Positions 1 through 7,539 of a DNA stretch of 8,035 bases are shown here, piece by piece; position 1 is the stretch's first letter, and every line of letters starts with the position of its first letter. Origin of the DNA: CAIVSN01 sp040383945 (GTDB taxonomy: Bacteria > Patescibacteriota > Gracilibacteria > BD1-5 > UBA2023); assembly GCA_040383945.1 (NCBI GenBank), contig JBEICN010000040.1, positions 1 through 8,035 on the forward strand, in the 5' to 3' direction. The translations under genes and the position numbers were made by a program. The notes beneath the pieces are model-generated. The model did no database searches. It had not been told where the DNA came from and saw nothing but the letters and a program-made list of their open reading frames with translations.

Positions 1-266
1 AGATCGAGTGATTTTTGGATTTGTGCGATATCGGTGACTCGTGCGGAGTCTCGAGCTCGAGAAGAGTATCCTCCGATGGAGAGAAATACTATGGTTCCGA
101 GTATTGCGAGTATCGTGATCACGACGATGAGCTCTACGAGAGTGAAGCCGTGGAATTTGGGTTTGGATTTGGGGGTGGGATGGAGAGTGGAATTTGGGAT
201 GGGAGTCTCTGTGATGTTGTTGGGAGTATGGTTATGACTCTGTGGGTGGTTTTTGGTGGGTTTCAT
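1..266 (-). CDS. Type IV pilin-like prepilin (3' end outside window)
   Basis: This is the N-terminal 88 residues of a type IV pilin or pseudopilin; the C-terminal head lies beyond position 1. Residues 40-56 read G-FTLVELIVVITILA, the class III signal: prepilin peptidase would cut after G40, and mature residue 5 is the conserved Glu (E45). A hydrophobic helix follows to about residue 65, then the polar alpha1 continuation ending in DIAQIQKSLDL, as in PilA/ComGC/GspG-type proteins. The leader is about 40 residues, rich in Pro, Asn, His and Lys, which is long for this class; no later in-frame ATG, GTG or TTG precedes the cleavage site, so ATG 266-264 was taken. There is no Shine-Dalgarno sequence. 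It is divergent from mraY. Family knowledge: such subunits build pili or secretion pseudopili on the outer face of the cytoplasmic membrane, for adhesion, motility or DNA uptake. Whether it is a major or minor pilin cannot be told. It carries no in-frame TGA in the visible part. Confidence 0.87.
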   Translation of the reverse strand, partial: MKPTKNHPQSHNHTPNNITETPIPNSTLHPTPKSKPKFHGFTLVELIVVITILAILGTIVFLSIGGYSSRARDSARVTDIAQIQKSLD

Positions 267-293
267 GGGGGGAAGGAGTAGATATAGTGGAGT

Positions 294-299
294 ATGATA
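294..299 (-). promoter_or_regulatory. Possible -10 element of the pilin-like gene
   Basis: The minus strand reads TATCAT, 27 nt before the ATG at 266. This is the same -10-to-start spacing as the candidates for mraY and ligA. No convincing -35 element lies 16-18 nt upstream. Weak call based mainly on the shared spacing. Confidence 0.25.
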
Positions 300-350
300 C
301 ATACTTGTGGAAGTTTATAGTGTTTTTTGAGAAAGAGAAATTTATATGTA

Positions 351-389
351 ATTGGTATCATTCCAATAAATAAAATGACACCATTCCAA
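351..389. repeat. Short repeats in the pilin/mraY divergent intergenic region
   Basis: The 199-bp AT-rich gap 267-465 separates two divergent genes. Within it, CATTCCAA occurs at 359-366 and again at 382-389, 23 bp apart (about two helical turns). The first copy also forms a small inverted repeat, ATTGG 351-355 with CCAAT 363-367. This could be an operator for a dimeric regulator or chance in AT-rich DNA. Nothing else in the gap looks like a gene or structured RNA. Confidence 0.25.
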
Positions 390-411
390 AAGTAGAAAAT
401 ATAGCGGACAT

Positions 412-438
412 TTGTATTTTTACACTTTCACATATACT
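412..438 (+). promoter_or_regulatory. Possible mraY promoter
   Basis: TATACT at 433-438 matches five of six bases of the sigma-70 -10 box and ends 27 nt before the mraY ATG. TTGTAT at 412-417 is the best -35 candidate but gives a short 15-nt spacer. The leader has no Shine-Dalgarno motif. Confidence 0.35.
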
Positions 439-465
439 CCATTCATTCTACATTAGCGCACAAAC

Positions 466-1527
466 ATGAGTAATTTTGCCTTTCTCGTACTCTGCATCGT
501 GGTTGCATTCATAACAACCATGGTACTGATTCCCCCGTTCATCAAACTCCTCTGGAAATATAAGCTCGGAAAAACTATCCGACAAGAGGCACTTATTGGT
601 AAGGCAACCGAGTTTGCAAAACTTCACAAAAACAAGACTGGCACACCGACCATGGGTATGGTAATTGTTCTTTTTTCCGTGTTTCTTCTCGTTGGTATTA
701 CCGTTCTGCTCCATTGGATATCACCCCTGCTTCAAGAATGGTTTGGATGGTCGCTCCGCTACTCTCTCTGGAATCGTAACGAAACCTACCTTTCACTCTT
801 CACTCTCGCCACCGTAGGAGCTATTGGGGTAGTAGATGACTACATGAACATCCTTGGGATAGGTCGCACAAAGGGGTTGTCAGCTCGAGTCAAAATGATA
901 CTACTACTTCTGTTTGCGGGACTTTGAGCCTACTGGTTTTATGTTAAGCTCGGTTACACTCATGTAGATGTGCCATTTTTTGGCGCATTCGATCTCGGTT
1001 TTTGGTACATTCCTCTCTTTATGCTCGTAATAGTGACTATGGCGAATGCCGTAAATATCACTGACGGACTCGATGGACTTGCGGGTTGACTACTACTGTT
1101 CAATTACACGGTATATGCCTGCATATGTTATTTCAAAGGATTGTTTCTGCTTGGAGCCCTCTGCATGCTCATAGTTGGAGGACTTATAGCATTTCTGTGG
1201 TTTAATATCAAACCTGCGAAATTTTACATGGGCGATGTTGGAGCGCTGGCGCTTTGAGCAAATCTAGCGATTGTGGCCATGATGACGGACACGCTCATTG
1301 TACTTATGATCATTTCTCTTGTATATGGGCTAGAGTTATTTTCAGTCATTCTTCAACTCCTCTCCAAAAAATTCAGAGGTGGGAAAAAAATATTCAAAAT
1401 CGCCCCCTTTCATCATCATCTCGAAGCTATAGGCTGGTCAGAAGAAACCGTGGTCATGCGTTTTTGGCTCATTGGAATGATTCTTTCTTCGATTGGATTG
1501 GTGGTGAGTTTTGTCACGGGAAAATAG
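466..1527 (+). CDS. mraY: Phospho-N-acetylmuramoyl-pentapeptide-transferase (MraY), with 3 UGA-Gly codons
   Basis: MraY moves phospho-MurNAc-pentapeptide from UDP to undecaprenyl phosphate, giving lipid I in the cytoplasmic membrane. The product is 353 aa and polytopic, close to the usual 360. N-terminal GKTIRQE and GTPTMG are followed by the catalytic Asp pair VVDDY (D124, D125), then NAVNITDGLDGLAG at 194-207, YMGDVGALALG at 254-264 with the third key Asp D257, the FHHHLE histidine motif (H316-318), and RFW near the C terminus. In-frame TGA occurs at 925-927, 1087-1089 and 1255-1257 (residues 154, 208, 264). Residue 264 is the Gly of the conserved GD-GSLALG motif, so TGA reads as Gly and the gene is intact. 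It ends with TAG. With the standard code it would look like several fragments. It lies beside a pilin gene, with no mur or fts neighbour visible. It implies that this reduced-genome organism makes peptidoglycan. Confidence 0.97.
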
Positions 1528-1542
1528 CGCGACTTAGCAAAC

Positions 1543-1561
1543 GCTCAAGGATTTCTCGAGC
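1543..1561 (-). terminator. Weak stem-loop after ligA
   Basis: The 40-bp gap between the converging mraY and ligA stops holds a 7-bp stem, on the minus strand GCUCGAG and CUUGAGC around a 5-nt loop. One pair is G-U in the minus-strand RNA but A-C in the plus-strand RNA, so it fits ligA transcripts better than mraY. The downstream U-tract is poor, so it would be a weak terminator at best. Confidence 0.35.
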
Positions 1562-1567
1562 AACTCG

Positions 1568-3706
1568 TTACAGCATCTGCAAAAAGGATTCGAGAGTGAC
1601 CGTTTCCACCCCCATTTCTTGTGCTTTTTGAAGTTTTGAGCCAGCATCTGACCCAACAATCAAATACGTAAGTTTGGGTGAAATAGCGCTGCGAACTTCG
1701 CCACCGTGAGACTCGATTTTTGCATGTATTTCATCGCGACTCATGCTCTCAAAAGATCCTGTGACACAAAAGGACTTCCCTTCAAGAGCTCCGCCTGATC
1801 TCACCAAAGATATTTTTGGTTTCACTTGTTCCAAAAGCGATTTTACCAGCTCCGCATTATCAGTGAAGTAATCCACAATAGCTTCAGCACTTACTGGGCC
1901 AATATCCCGAATATGAATCAAGTCATCGATAGTAAGAGAAGTAAACACCTCAAAGAGGATCGGATTGATTTCTTGCTCCGATAGACCCCTGCTTTCAACT
2001 AGCTCAGACATGGTATCCATCTTCGTAACCAGTAGTGATATCACATGCTGAGCAAGTGTTTTCGCGGTCTTTCGACCAACTTGTGGAATTCCAAGAGCCA
2101 GAATAAACCGTGAAAGTTCCATATTTCTACTTCCATCAATTGCCTTGAAGAGATTATCTGTTTTCTTGAGATCAAAACCTTCTAGCTCCAAAATTTGCGA
2201 ACGAAAATCTTGCAACCGATATATAGAAGTGAAGTCGGTAAGAAATCATTTTTCAATAAATAGGTCGATCATTTTCTCACCGAATCCATCCATATTGGCG
2301 GCATGTTTCCCAACAAATGCTTTGAGAGCGCCGCTGGTCTGTGCTGGACAAGATGTGCGATTGGGACAAAAAACTGCCACCTTTTCTGCTTCCTTCATGA
2401 GTGGAGTGCTACAGCTTGGACATATCGCTGGAGCACCTTCGATTTTTTCAGAGCCATTACGCGCTTCTGTGATGACTGAAACCACTTCTGGAATCACTTC
2501 TCCGGCCCGTTGTATAAATACTTGATCACCTACACGGACATCTTTGCGCTCTAATTCTTCATAGTTATGCAACGTGGCTCGTCGCACCACCACTCCAGAG
2601 ACACTCACAGCTTCCAAGTGCGCGACTGGAGTAACTATCCCGGTACGCCCCACTGAATGCTCAATAAAATTCACCCGAGTACGAACCAGCTCTTGTGGAA
2701 ATTTATAGGCAATTGCCGAGCGCGGGTGATGCTCCGTGGATCCAAGCTCATTCCAAAGCCGATATTCCATAAGCTTGATAACGAGGCCATCGATGTCAAA
2801 AGCGAACTTGGGTTTCTTGGAAGCAAATTCCATAACTCGCTCCGCCAAAGCCTCGATGGTCGAGAAGCGTTCAAAAAAAGGAGAAATAGAAAATCCCCAA
2901 TCAAACAATTTGGCAATGCCCATATCATAGGTCTTGATGCCAAAAGTATCGTACTCTGTTTCAAGATATGGCACGCTATAAGCAAAAAATTGTAATCCTC
3001 GAGATTTGGTGATTTTTGGATCCAGTTGTCGCAAACTTCCGGAGGCGGCATTTCTTGGGTTGGCAAAAAGTTTGTCTCAGCTCTCAAGTCGCTCGCGGTT
3101 CACGCGCTCAAATTCTACATGTGGCATGACTACCTCTCCACGAATCTCGATTTCTCACAAAAAAGGTATCATGCGGGGCACTCCATTCACTTGAAGAGCA
3201 TTGATGCTGATATCTTCTCACTCCACCCCATTTCCACGCGTAAGCGCGCGGACAAATTCTCAATTTCTATACAAAAGCGACATGCCGAGACCATCAAATT
3301 TGAGCTCAAGAACACACGCGAGAGGATCGTGTCGACCGAGATAATTCCGGGCTCGTTTTCCAAATTCTAGAATATCCGTAACATCGTAAGTGTTATCAAG
3401 GGAAATCATGGGCTTGAGGTGGAGTCCTTTCTGAAATTGATGAGAAAGAAGTACCTCTATACGCTGTGTTGGTGAATCTGGATTATGCACTCATAGCAAA
3501 TTTTCTACCGCGATAAGTTGGGCGAAAAGTCTATCATATTGTGCGTCATCGATAATTGGATTTGATTCTAGATAATAGCACTGATTGTGAACGCGGATCA
3601 GCCCTTGCAATTCCTCCACATCTGCGAGATTCATAGATGTCACATTTCGTTCCAGAAAATATTCGGTTCGTTCGAGAATTTGAGAATAAGATACTTTTGA
3701 GGTCAT
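1568..3706 (-). CDS. ligA: NAD-dependent DNA ligase LigA, with 6 UGA-Gly codons
   Basis: LigA seals nicks in DNA with NAD+ as adenylate donor, acting in replication and repair. The 712-aa product has the full domain order, about 40 residues longer than the E. coli enzyme. There is an N-terminal Ia domain (HNQCYYLESNPIIDDAQYD), SLDN, and the nucleotidyltransferase motif ELKFDG with nucleophile K136. Then come TRGNGVEGEDI, EIRGEVV, FANPRNAASGSLRQLDP, an OB-fold region, a zinc finger with Cys 429, 432, 447 and 453 (X2-X14-X5, the E. coli spacing), helix-hairpin-helix motifs near 538-550 and 600-614, and a C-terminal BRCT domain at about 638-712. In-frame TGA encodes residues 72, 149, 163, 184, 210 and 487 (low positions 3491, 3260, 3218, 3155, 3077, 2246). 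Residue 163 is the near-invariant Gly of RGDGVTGEDI, so the gene is intact and recoded. It ends in TAA and starts at ATG 3706 without a Shine-Dalgarno sequence. It probably has its own promoter, since a terminator lies between it and the upstream gene. Confidence 0.98.
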
Positions 3707-3733
3707 GTGGGAATTCAGTGGAAAAACATGGAT

Positions 3734-3762
3734 AGTATATGGATTTTTGAAGAAAGTGTAGA
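3734..3762 (-). promoter_or_regulatory. Likely ligA promoter
   Basis: On the minus strand TCTACA (3762-3757; four of six to TTGACA) is separated by 17 nt from TATACT (3739-3734; five of six to TATAAT). The -10 box ends 27 nt before the ligA ATG. It sits just downstream of the terminator of the preceding minus-strand gene, where a new promoter would be needed. Confidence 0.45.
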
Positions 3763-3770
3763 AGCGTTAC

Positions 3771-3805
3771 AAAAAATCCCCCTGATTTCTCAAGAGGAAT
3801 TTTTT
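3771..3805 (-). terminator. Rho-independent terminator after the DsbA-like gene
   Basis: On the minus strand AAAAAAUUCCUC (3805-3794) can pair over 12 bp with GGGGGAUUUUUU (3782-3771) around an 11-nt loop. Two of the pairs are G-U in the minus-strand RNA but C-A mismatches in plus-strand RNA, so the structure is directional. It begins 13 nt past the TAA of the DsbA-like gene, and the 3' arm ends in six U. It likely ends the right-hand operon. Confidence 0.6.
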
Positions 3806-3818
3806 GAATGTTGCAGAA

Positions 3819-4868
3819 TTATTGAGCAGACAACATTTTATCAATGATAGTTTCAAAGTTTGTTGCCTGTGCAGCACCTTGAACCAAATCGTAGGCCTTT
3901 GTTTCGTTATTCAAGATCAAGGTAGTTGGAGTACCGTTTACCGCAAATCCAAGGGCTTCTGTAGTATAACTCTTGTAGATAGCTTCGGTTTCCTTATCTT
4001 TATAGCAAGTATCGAATTTCTTCTGATCTACACCAACTTCTTTGGCAAGTGAAGAAAGTTTATCAAGCGAATACATAGCTCCTTGAATCTCAGATCCATC
4101 CATTATCGCATTGTAGTATTTTGAATACTTATCAGCCCCTCCGAGTTTTCCAGCACAAAGGGAAGCCCATCCCTTCTGATCAGCTCCAGAGTGTCGAGCA
4201 AGATTGAGAGGTTTAAAGACGACATTGATGGAAGCACCGTATTTTTTCTTAAGACTCTCGATGGTTCCATTTTTCTTTTGCATAATGCAGTATGGACATT
4301 CAAGGTCAGAGTATTCTACAAGAGTAATTTTTGCCTTTGCATTTCCTTCAACGTAGGCATCCTTGAAGAGACTAGCATACTGTGCATCTGTAAGGGTCTT
4401 ATTTGCAGAGGGGGCTGGGGTGTCTCCAGGGTTAGAGGGAGTGCCGGCAGCACCTTCAAGAGATCGTATTTGAGACTCAAGCTTGGACTTTTGCTCTTGT
4501 GCTTGAAGCTTTTGAAGCTTCATGTAGAGGTCATAGATATCTTTTCCTCCAGCTTGATCGTACTGAATTTCTTTGAGAGCTTCAGCTATTTTGCTCACAT
4601 CAGTGGAACTATTTGATGACGCAAATGGATTTACCGTTCCGCGAGCCAAATACCAGTTGGAGGCAATGTTCAGGAGTGTACAGATCACAATAATCAAAGC
4701 GAGGTAGCTTTTGCCGCATCCTCTCATGGAACATGAAGATGATGATGAGGTGCTTTCTGAAGTAGCTGGGGCGGCTCGCAGACTTGCTGTCTTTTCTTTG
4801 ATTTCTGCCGTCTTTTCTTTGATTTGTGTGGTCTTCCCTTTCGTTTCAGTATTTGTTGTTTTAGCCAT
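3819..4868 (-). CDS. Membrane-anchored DsbA-like thiol:disulfide oxidoreductase
   Basis: The predicted protein is 349 aa. Its thioredoxin-fold domain starts near residue 175 (KAKITLVEYSDLECPYC) with redox motif CPYC at 191-194, a DsbA-type helical insertion, and the cis-Pro loop GTP (P314) before a C-terminal strand-helix. This matches the DsbA/BdbD (Thioredoxin_4) family, which oxidises or isomerises disulfides in exported proteins. A transmembrane helix lies at about 54-72. The basic N terminus should stay cytoplasmic and the catalytic domain should be outside. Between them are a Lys/Gln/Glu-rich, probably coiled-coil stretch (about 90-137) and a Pro/Ser linker (140-157). The N terminus carries three tandem 7-residue units (ETKGKTT, QIKEKTA, EIKEKTA) and a serine run. 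ATG 4868 (MAKTTNTETK) was chosen because an upstream in-frame extension would overlap the end of tsaD. It follows tsaD by 44 nt with no clear promoter. It uses no UGA and ends in TAA. Exact substrates are unknown; pilins or other envelope proteins are candidates. Confidence 0.88.
   Translation of the reverse strand: MAKTTNTETKGKTTQIKEKTAEIKEKTASLRAAPATSESTSSSSSCSMRGCGKSYLALIIVICTLLNIASNWYLARGTVNPFASSNSSTDVSKIAEALKEIQYDQAGGKDIYDLYMKLQKLQAQEQKSKLESQIRSLEGAAGTPSNPGDTPAPSANKTLTDAQYASLFKDAYVEGNAKAKITLVEYSDLECPYCIMQKKNGTIESLKKKYGASINVVFKPLNLARHSGADQKGWASLCAGKLGGADKYSKYYNAIMDGSEIQGAMYSLDKLSSLAKEVGVDQKKFDTCYKDKETEAIYKSYTTEALGFAVNGTPTTLILNNETKAYDLVQGAAQATNFETIIDKMLSAQ
4789..4851 (-). repeat. Three 21-bp tandem repeats inside the DsbA-like gene
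   Basis: GTCTTTTCTTTGATTT (plus strand) occurs at 4789-4804 and 4810-4825, with a degenerate third copy from 4831. The period of 21 bp keeps the frame and encodes a 7-residue Lys/Thr-rich unit in the cytoplasmic tail. Such units can gain or lose copies by replication slippage. Confidence 0.7.
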
Positions 4869-4912
4869 AAAGATAATATATAGAATAAATCTGAGCAAAT
4901 CGTATCTAATTT

Positions 4913-5899
4913 TTATGATTTCGCAAATCGACTGCGCTCGTAATGTCACCGTATTCCAATCATGGCAGCATTATCCATGCTATACATCTTTTTAACTGGA
5001 GCCAAAAACGAATATCCTTCTTGTTTTGCCATTTGCTCCAGAGTGTTTCTCAGAAGATCGTTCGCACTCACGCCACCTGCTAACATGATAGAATTGACTC
5101 AGGTTTTTTTGGCAGCACGATTGAGCTTAGTGGCCAGAACCGTTACGATGGCCTGCTCAAATTCAAAAGATATTTCTCGAAGATCCATCTGCCTTAAAAT
5201 ACCAAGATTATTGACTTTTCGAGATTCGACCTCTCGTCGTACCGCACTTTTGAGTCAAGAGAAAGAAAAATCTAAGCTTTCGGACTCAAGCAGTGGAATA
5301 GGAAAGAGTCAAGCATACGCACCGGTATATTCACTTGCGTATTTTGCTACTATCGGTCCACCGGGAAAACCGAGTCCCATGGCTTTTGCTACTTTATCAA
5401 AGGCTTCACCTGCAGCATCATCGCGAGTTTGACCGAGCAGTTCCCATTCATACAGACTCTTCCACAAGTACATTTCATTGTGTCCTCAAGAAACCGTGAG
5501 AACAACTGCAGGGAAAGATATTTCACTCACATCTCGCTCTAAAAGATTTGCAAAAATATGACCTTCGATATGGTGAATCCACTGAAGTGGGATTCAAAGT
5601 CCCTGGGCAAGAGTTTTTGCAACGGTTTTACCTACAAGCAATGAAGGCAAAAGACCTGGTTCGCTGGTGCAATCGATGTATTCGATATCTGTGAGTCAAA
5701 CTTTGCCCAAGCGTAACACCTCGTCCAGAACTCCAAACACCACATTGGCATGCAAGCGTGCCGCAACCTCCGGCACTACTCCTTGAGTATCCGCATGCTC
5801 AGCTATTTGAGATCGGGTCACCATTTGCAACACCCGATCGTCTTCCATGAGGGCAATCGAGGTATCATCACACGAGGTTTCAAAAGCAAGATGGAGCAT
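4913..5899 (-). CDS. tsaD: tRNA N6-threonylcarbamoyladenosine transferase TsaD, with 7 UGA-Gly codons
   Basis: TsaD (Kae1/YgjD family, ASKHA fold) transfers threonylcarbamoyl to A37 of ANN-decoding tRNAs, working in the cytoplasm with TsaB and TsaE on threonylcarbamoyl-AMP made by TsaC. The 328-aa product starts LAFETSCDDTSIAL and has GVVPEVAARLH, the metal-binding HIEGH (H110, H114), VSGGHNEMY (137-143), LLGQTRDDAAGEAFDKVAK, FPGGP, FSFSGLKSAVRR, LAGGVSAN (273-280) and SMDNAAMIG with metal ligand D309. TGA encodes residues 68, 102, 138, 197, 215, 267 and 318 (low positions 5696, 5594, 5486, 5309, 5255, 5099, 4946). Residues 138 and 215 are the invariant glycines of VSGGH and FSGLK, so this is an intact recoded gene. 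The ATG overlaps the preceding stop as TAATG, which suggests translational coupling, and the stop is TAA. About a quarter of its glycines use UGA by hand count, the highest share in the window. Confidence 0.97.
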
Positions 5900-7539
5900 T
5901 ACTTTTCGATGATAAACTTGATATTGTCGATATTAGAAGAAACGCTCGTAAGCCAAAATGGAGAAAGCCTAATTTTGACATTCGCAATACTCGAATCAGA
6001 CTGAAGCACGGAAAGAGCCTGCTCAGTAGATTGCCCAGCTATGATATTTTTGAGTCGTTTAGTTTGAGCATTCGCATCATCTTCATAATCATATGAAATC
6101 GTTGCCGAGAGTTCCGTAGTTCCACGAAGAATGAATTTTGGATTCTCCGTACGATTGAGAATCGTGGTAACCTTAAGACTTTCTGGTAAAATTTCATGAA
6201 GTCTTTCCGTACCAAAAAGCAGTCTTTCATTCATGAGGGCTCGCAAGTAACTCAATGCCGTATTTTTATTATACACATACGCCGATATCGTAATGGTGGC
6301 GTTCATTCGGACTTCAGTTCGCCTATCTCCCACTTTTACTCCATCAAGAATTTCAACTTTTGGCTCACTATATTTGATAGTATCGGGAACATCGAGCACC
6401 TCCAGGAGCTTTCCAGAAATCGAATTTTTTTGGAGAATTTCGGACTTAAGATCCTCCAAAGCCTGACGACGAACTTTATCAGCAAGAATGGCCTGTGAAC
6501 GCTTAAGCTCTTCTGCGGTAACTATTTTGAGCGTTGGATTTTGTCCGCCCGTAAAATCCCCGAGCGTCTTGGCGTATATCTTGTCTCGATTAAATTTGAG
6601 ACCTGGAATATCAAGAATGGTTCCCTCTTTAATATTTCCACGCTCTCCGATAAGTTCTCCCGAAGTATCATATCCATCTGCGACGAGAGTGGTTTTAATT
6701 TTTCCAATTGCTACCTCTTCCCCATTTATTTTGGTTGGAGGCACCTTTATCCATTCTTGACTTCGATAGAGCAGTCCGTCAGTGGTGACAAATCGTGAAT
6801 TTGGTCGAAAAACCTGTTCGGTATTCAACTCGTTGAATATCTCCACCTCACCCTTAGCCGCCCGAACGCTCGCGATGTCGTAGGTAGAGATATTAAAAAT
6901 TTCACTGATTTGCACGGTCTTTTCCATGCGTTCTACAGGGATGATTTGTCGCGTATCCAGAACGGACTCTGCCTCGTTCTCAGAGTAGAGTAAATTTTGT
7001 GATACTGTTTTTACAGCAAAATCTGGAGTGATATACACATAAGTTTTGGACACCGCAAAATAAAAAATAAATGCAAGTAGCGACACCGAAATTACCAGGC
7101 CTGATATGAGTAGAACAAAGTTTGCTTCTATACTCCATCCCTGATTATAGCGTAGCAACGGGGATTTTTTCTTTTTTGCCTGATACTTGAATTTTGAAAA
7201 TGATTTTTTTATCTCGTACCAAATGTATTCAAACGAAGTAAAATTATGTCGTAGTACATGAATCTTGGAGTATTCTTGCTCGAATTCTATGGATTCCGCT
7301 TTGGGATATACACGAATACCAATCCGCTCGGCAATTCGTTTTATTGCAAGATCAGAGCTCACAATTTGGAATTTCTTGCTCGGAAATCGATCCATGAGAA
7401 ACCGCAACCCAAAACTATTATGAAAGACCCCTGGCTCTGAAATTTCCAAGGTGATTACCGCCTCTTCTAGCTTCTCAATTTGAGAAATTGCTTCTACGAG
7501 GTCCCAGCGAGGATCGACAATAATTCGGTCTTTATTCAT
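5899..7539 (-). CDS. Membrane protein with baseplate-J-like region
   Basis: The 546-aa product ends in TAA and has no internal TGA. Residues 1-80 form a predicted soluble N-terminal domain with alternating strands and helices (RIIVDP near 5-10, LEISEPGVFHNSFGLRFL, then a helix and RIGIRVYP), presumably cytoplasmic. A Lys-rich stretch (111-126) precedes one transmembrane helix at about 140-163, so the long C-terminal part should be outside. Residues about 225-335 (RAAKGEVEIFNE, RFVTTDGLLYRS, IKTTLVADGYD, GERGNIKEGTILDIPG, FTGG) resemble the Baseplate_J/gp47-like pattern annotated in many Patescibacteria proteins. The rest is probably beta-rich with a helical stretch near 343-368. The start overlaps the upstream stop by 8 nt and the end overlaps the tsaD start by 1 nt, so expression is likely coupled. 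Function is unknown; the phage-tail likeness is in fold pattern only, as no other tail gene is present. An envelope or cell-surface assembly role is inference. Confidence 0.85.
   Translation of the reverse strand: MNKDRIIVDPRWDLVEAISQIEKLEEAVITLEISEPGVFHNSFGLRFLMDRFPSKKFQIVSSDLAIKRIAERIGIRVYPKAESIEFEQEYSKIHVLRHNFTSFEYIWYEIKKSFSKFKYQAKKKKSPLLRYNQGWSIEANFVLLISGLVISVSLLAFIFYFAVSKTYVYITPDFAVKTVSQNLLYSENEAESVLDTRQIIPVERMEKTVQISEIFNISTYDIASVRAAKGEVEIFNELNTEQVFRPNSRFVTTDGLLYRSQEWIKVPPTKINGEEVAIGKIKTTLVADGYDTSGELIGERGNIKEGTILDIPGLKFNRDKIYAKTLGDFTGGQNPTLKIVTAEELKRSQAILADKVRRQALEDLKSEILQKNSISGKLLEVLDVPDTIKYSEPKVEILDGVKVGDRRTEVRMNATITISAYVYNKNTALSYLRALMNERLLFGTERLHEILPESLKVTTILNRTENPKFILRGTTELSATISYDYEDDANAQTKRLKNIIAGQSTEQALSVLQSDSSIANVKIRLSPFWLTSVSSNIDNIKFIIEK

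Noticed and set aside
15..281. Plus-strand open frame of 88 codons
   Set aside because: It lies opposite the minus-strand prepilin, whose GFTLVE motif is unmistakable, and its translation is low-complexity and unlike any protein I know.
466..1527. mraY as a pseudogene or several fragments broken by TGA
   Set aside because: The frame never shifts, every motif is in place, and TGA codons sit at Gly positions. The same holds for ligA and tsaD, so recoding explains all of them.
1254..1631. Plus-strand open frame across the mraY 3' end
   Set aside because: Out of frame with MraY, which is intact there, and it runs antisense into ligA.
2657..3370. Plus-strand open frames opposite ligA
   Set aside because: They are shadows of a strongly conserved minus-strand gene and have no recognisable motifs.
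3728..3850. 40-codon plus-strand frame between ligA and the DsbA-like gene, starting ATG 3728
   Set aside because: Its start overlaps the likely ligA promoter and its body covers the minus-strand terminator and the end of the DsbA-like gene. There is no ribosome site and no known motif.
4869..4949. 27-residue N-terminal extension of the DsbA-like protein
   Set aside because: It would overlap the tsaD end, and its composition differs from the tail that begins MAKTTNTETK at 4868.
5899..7539. Baseplate-like gene as part of a prophage or contractile injection cluster
   Set aside because: No sheath, tube, spike, capsid or integrase gene is present, and it sits in an overlapping operon with tsaD.
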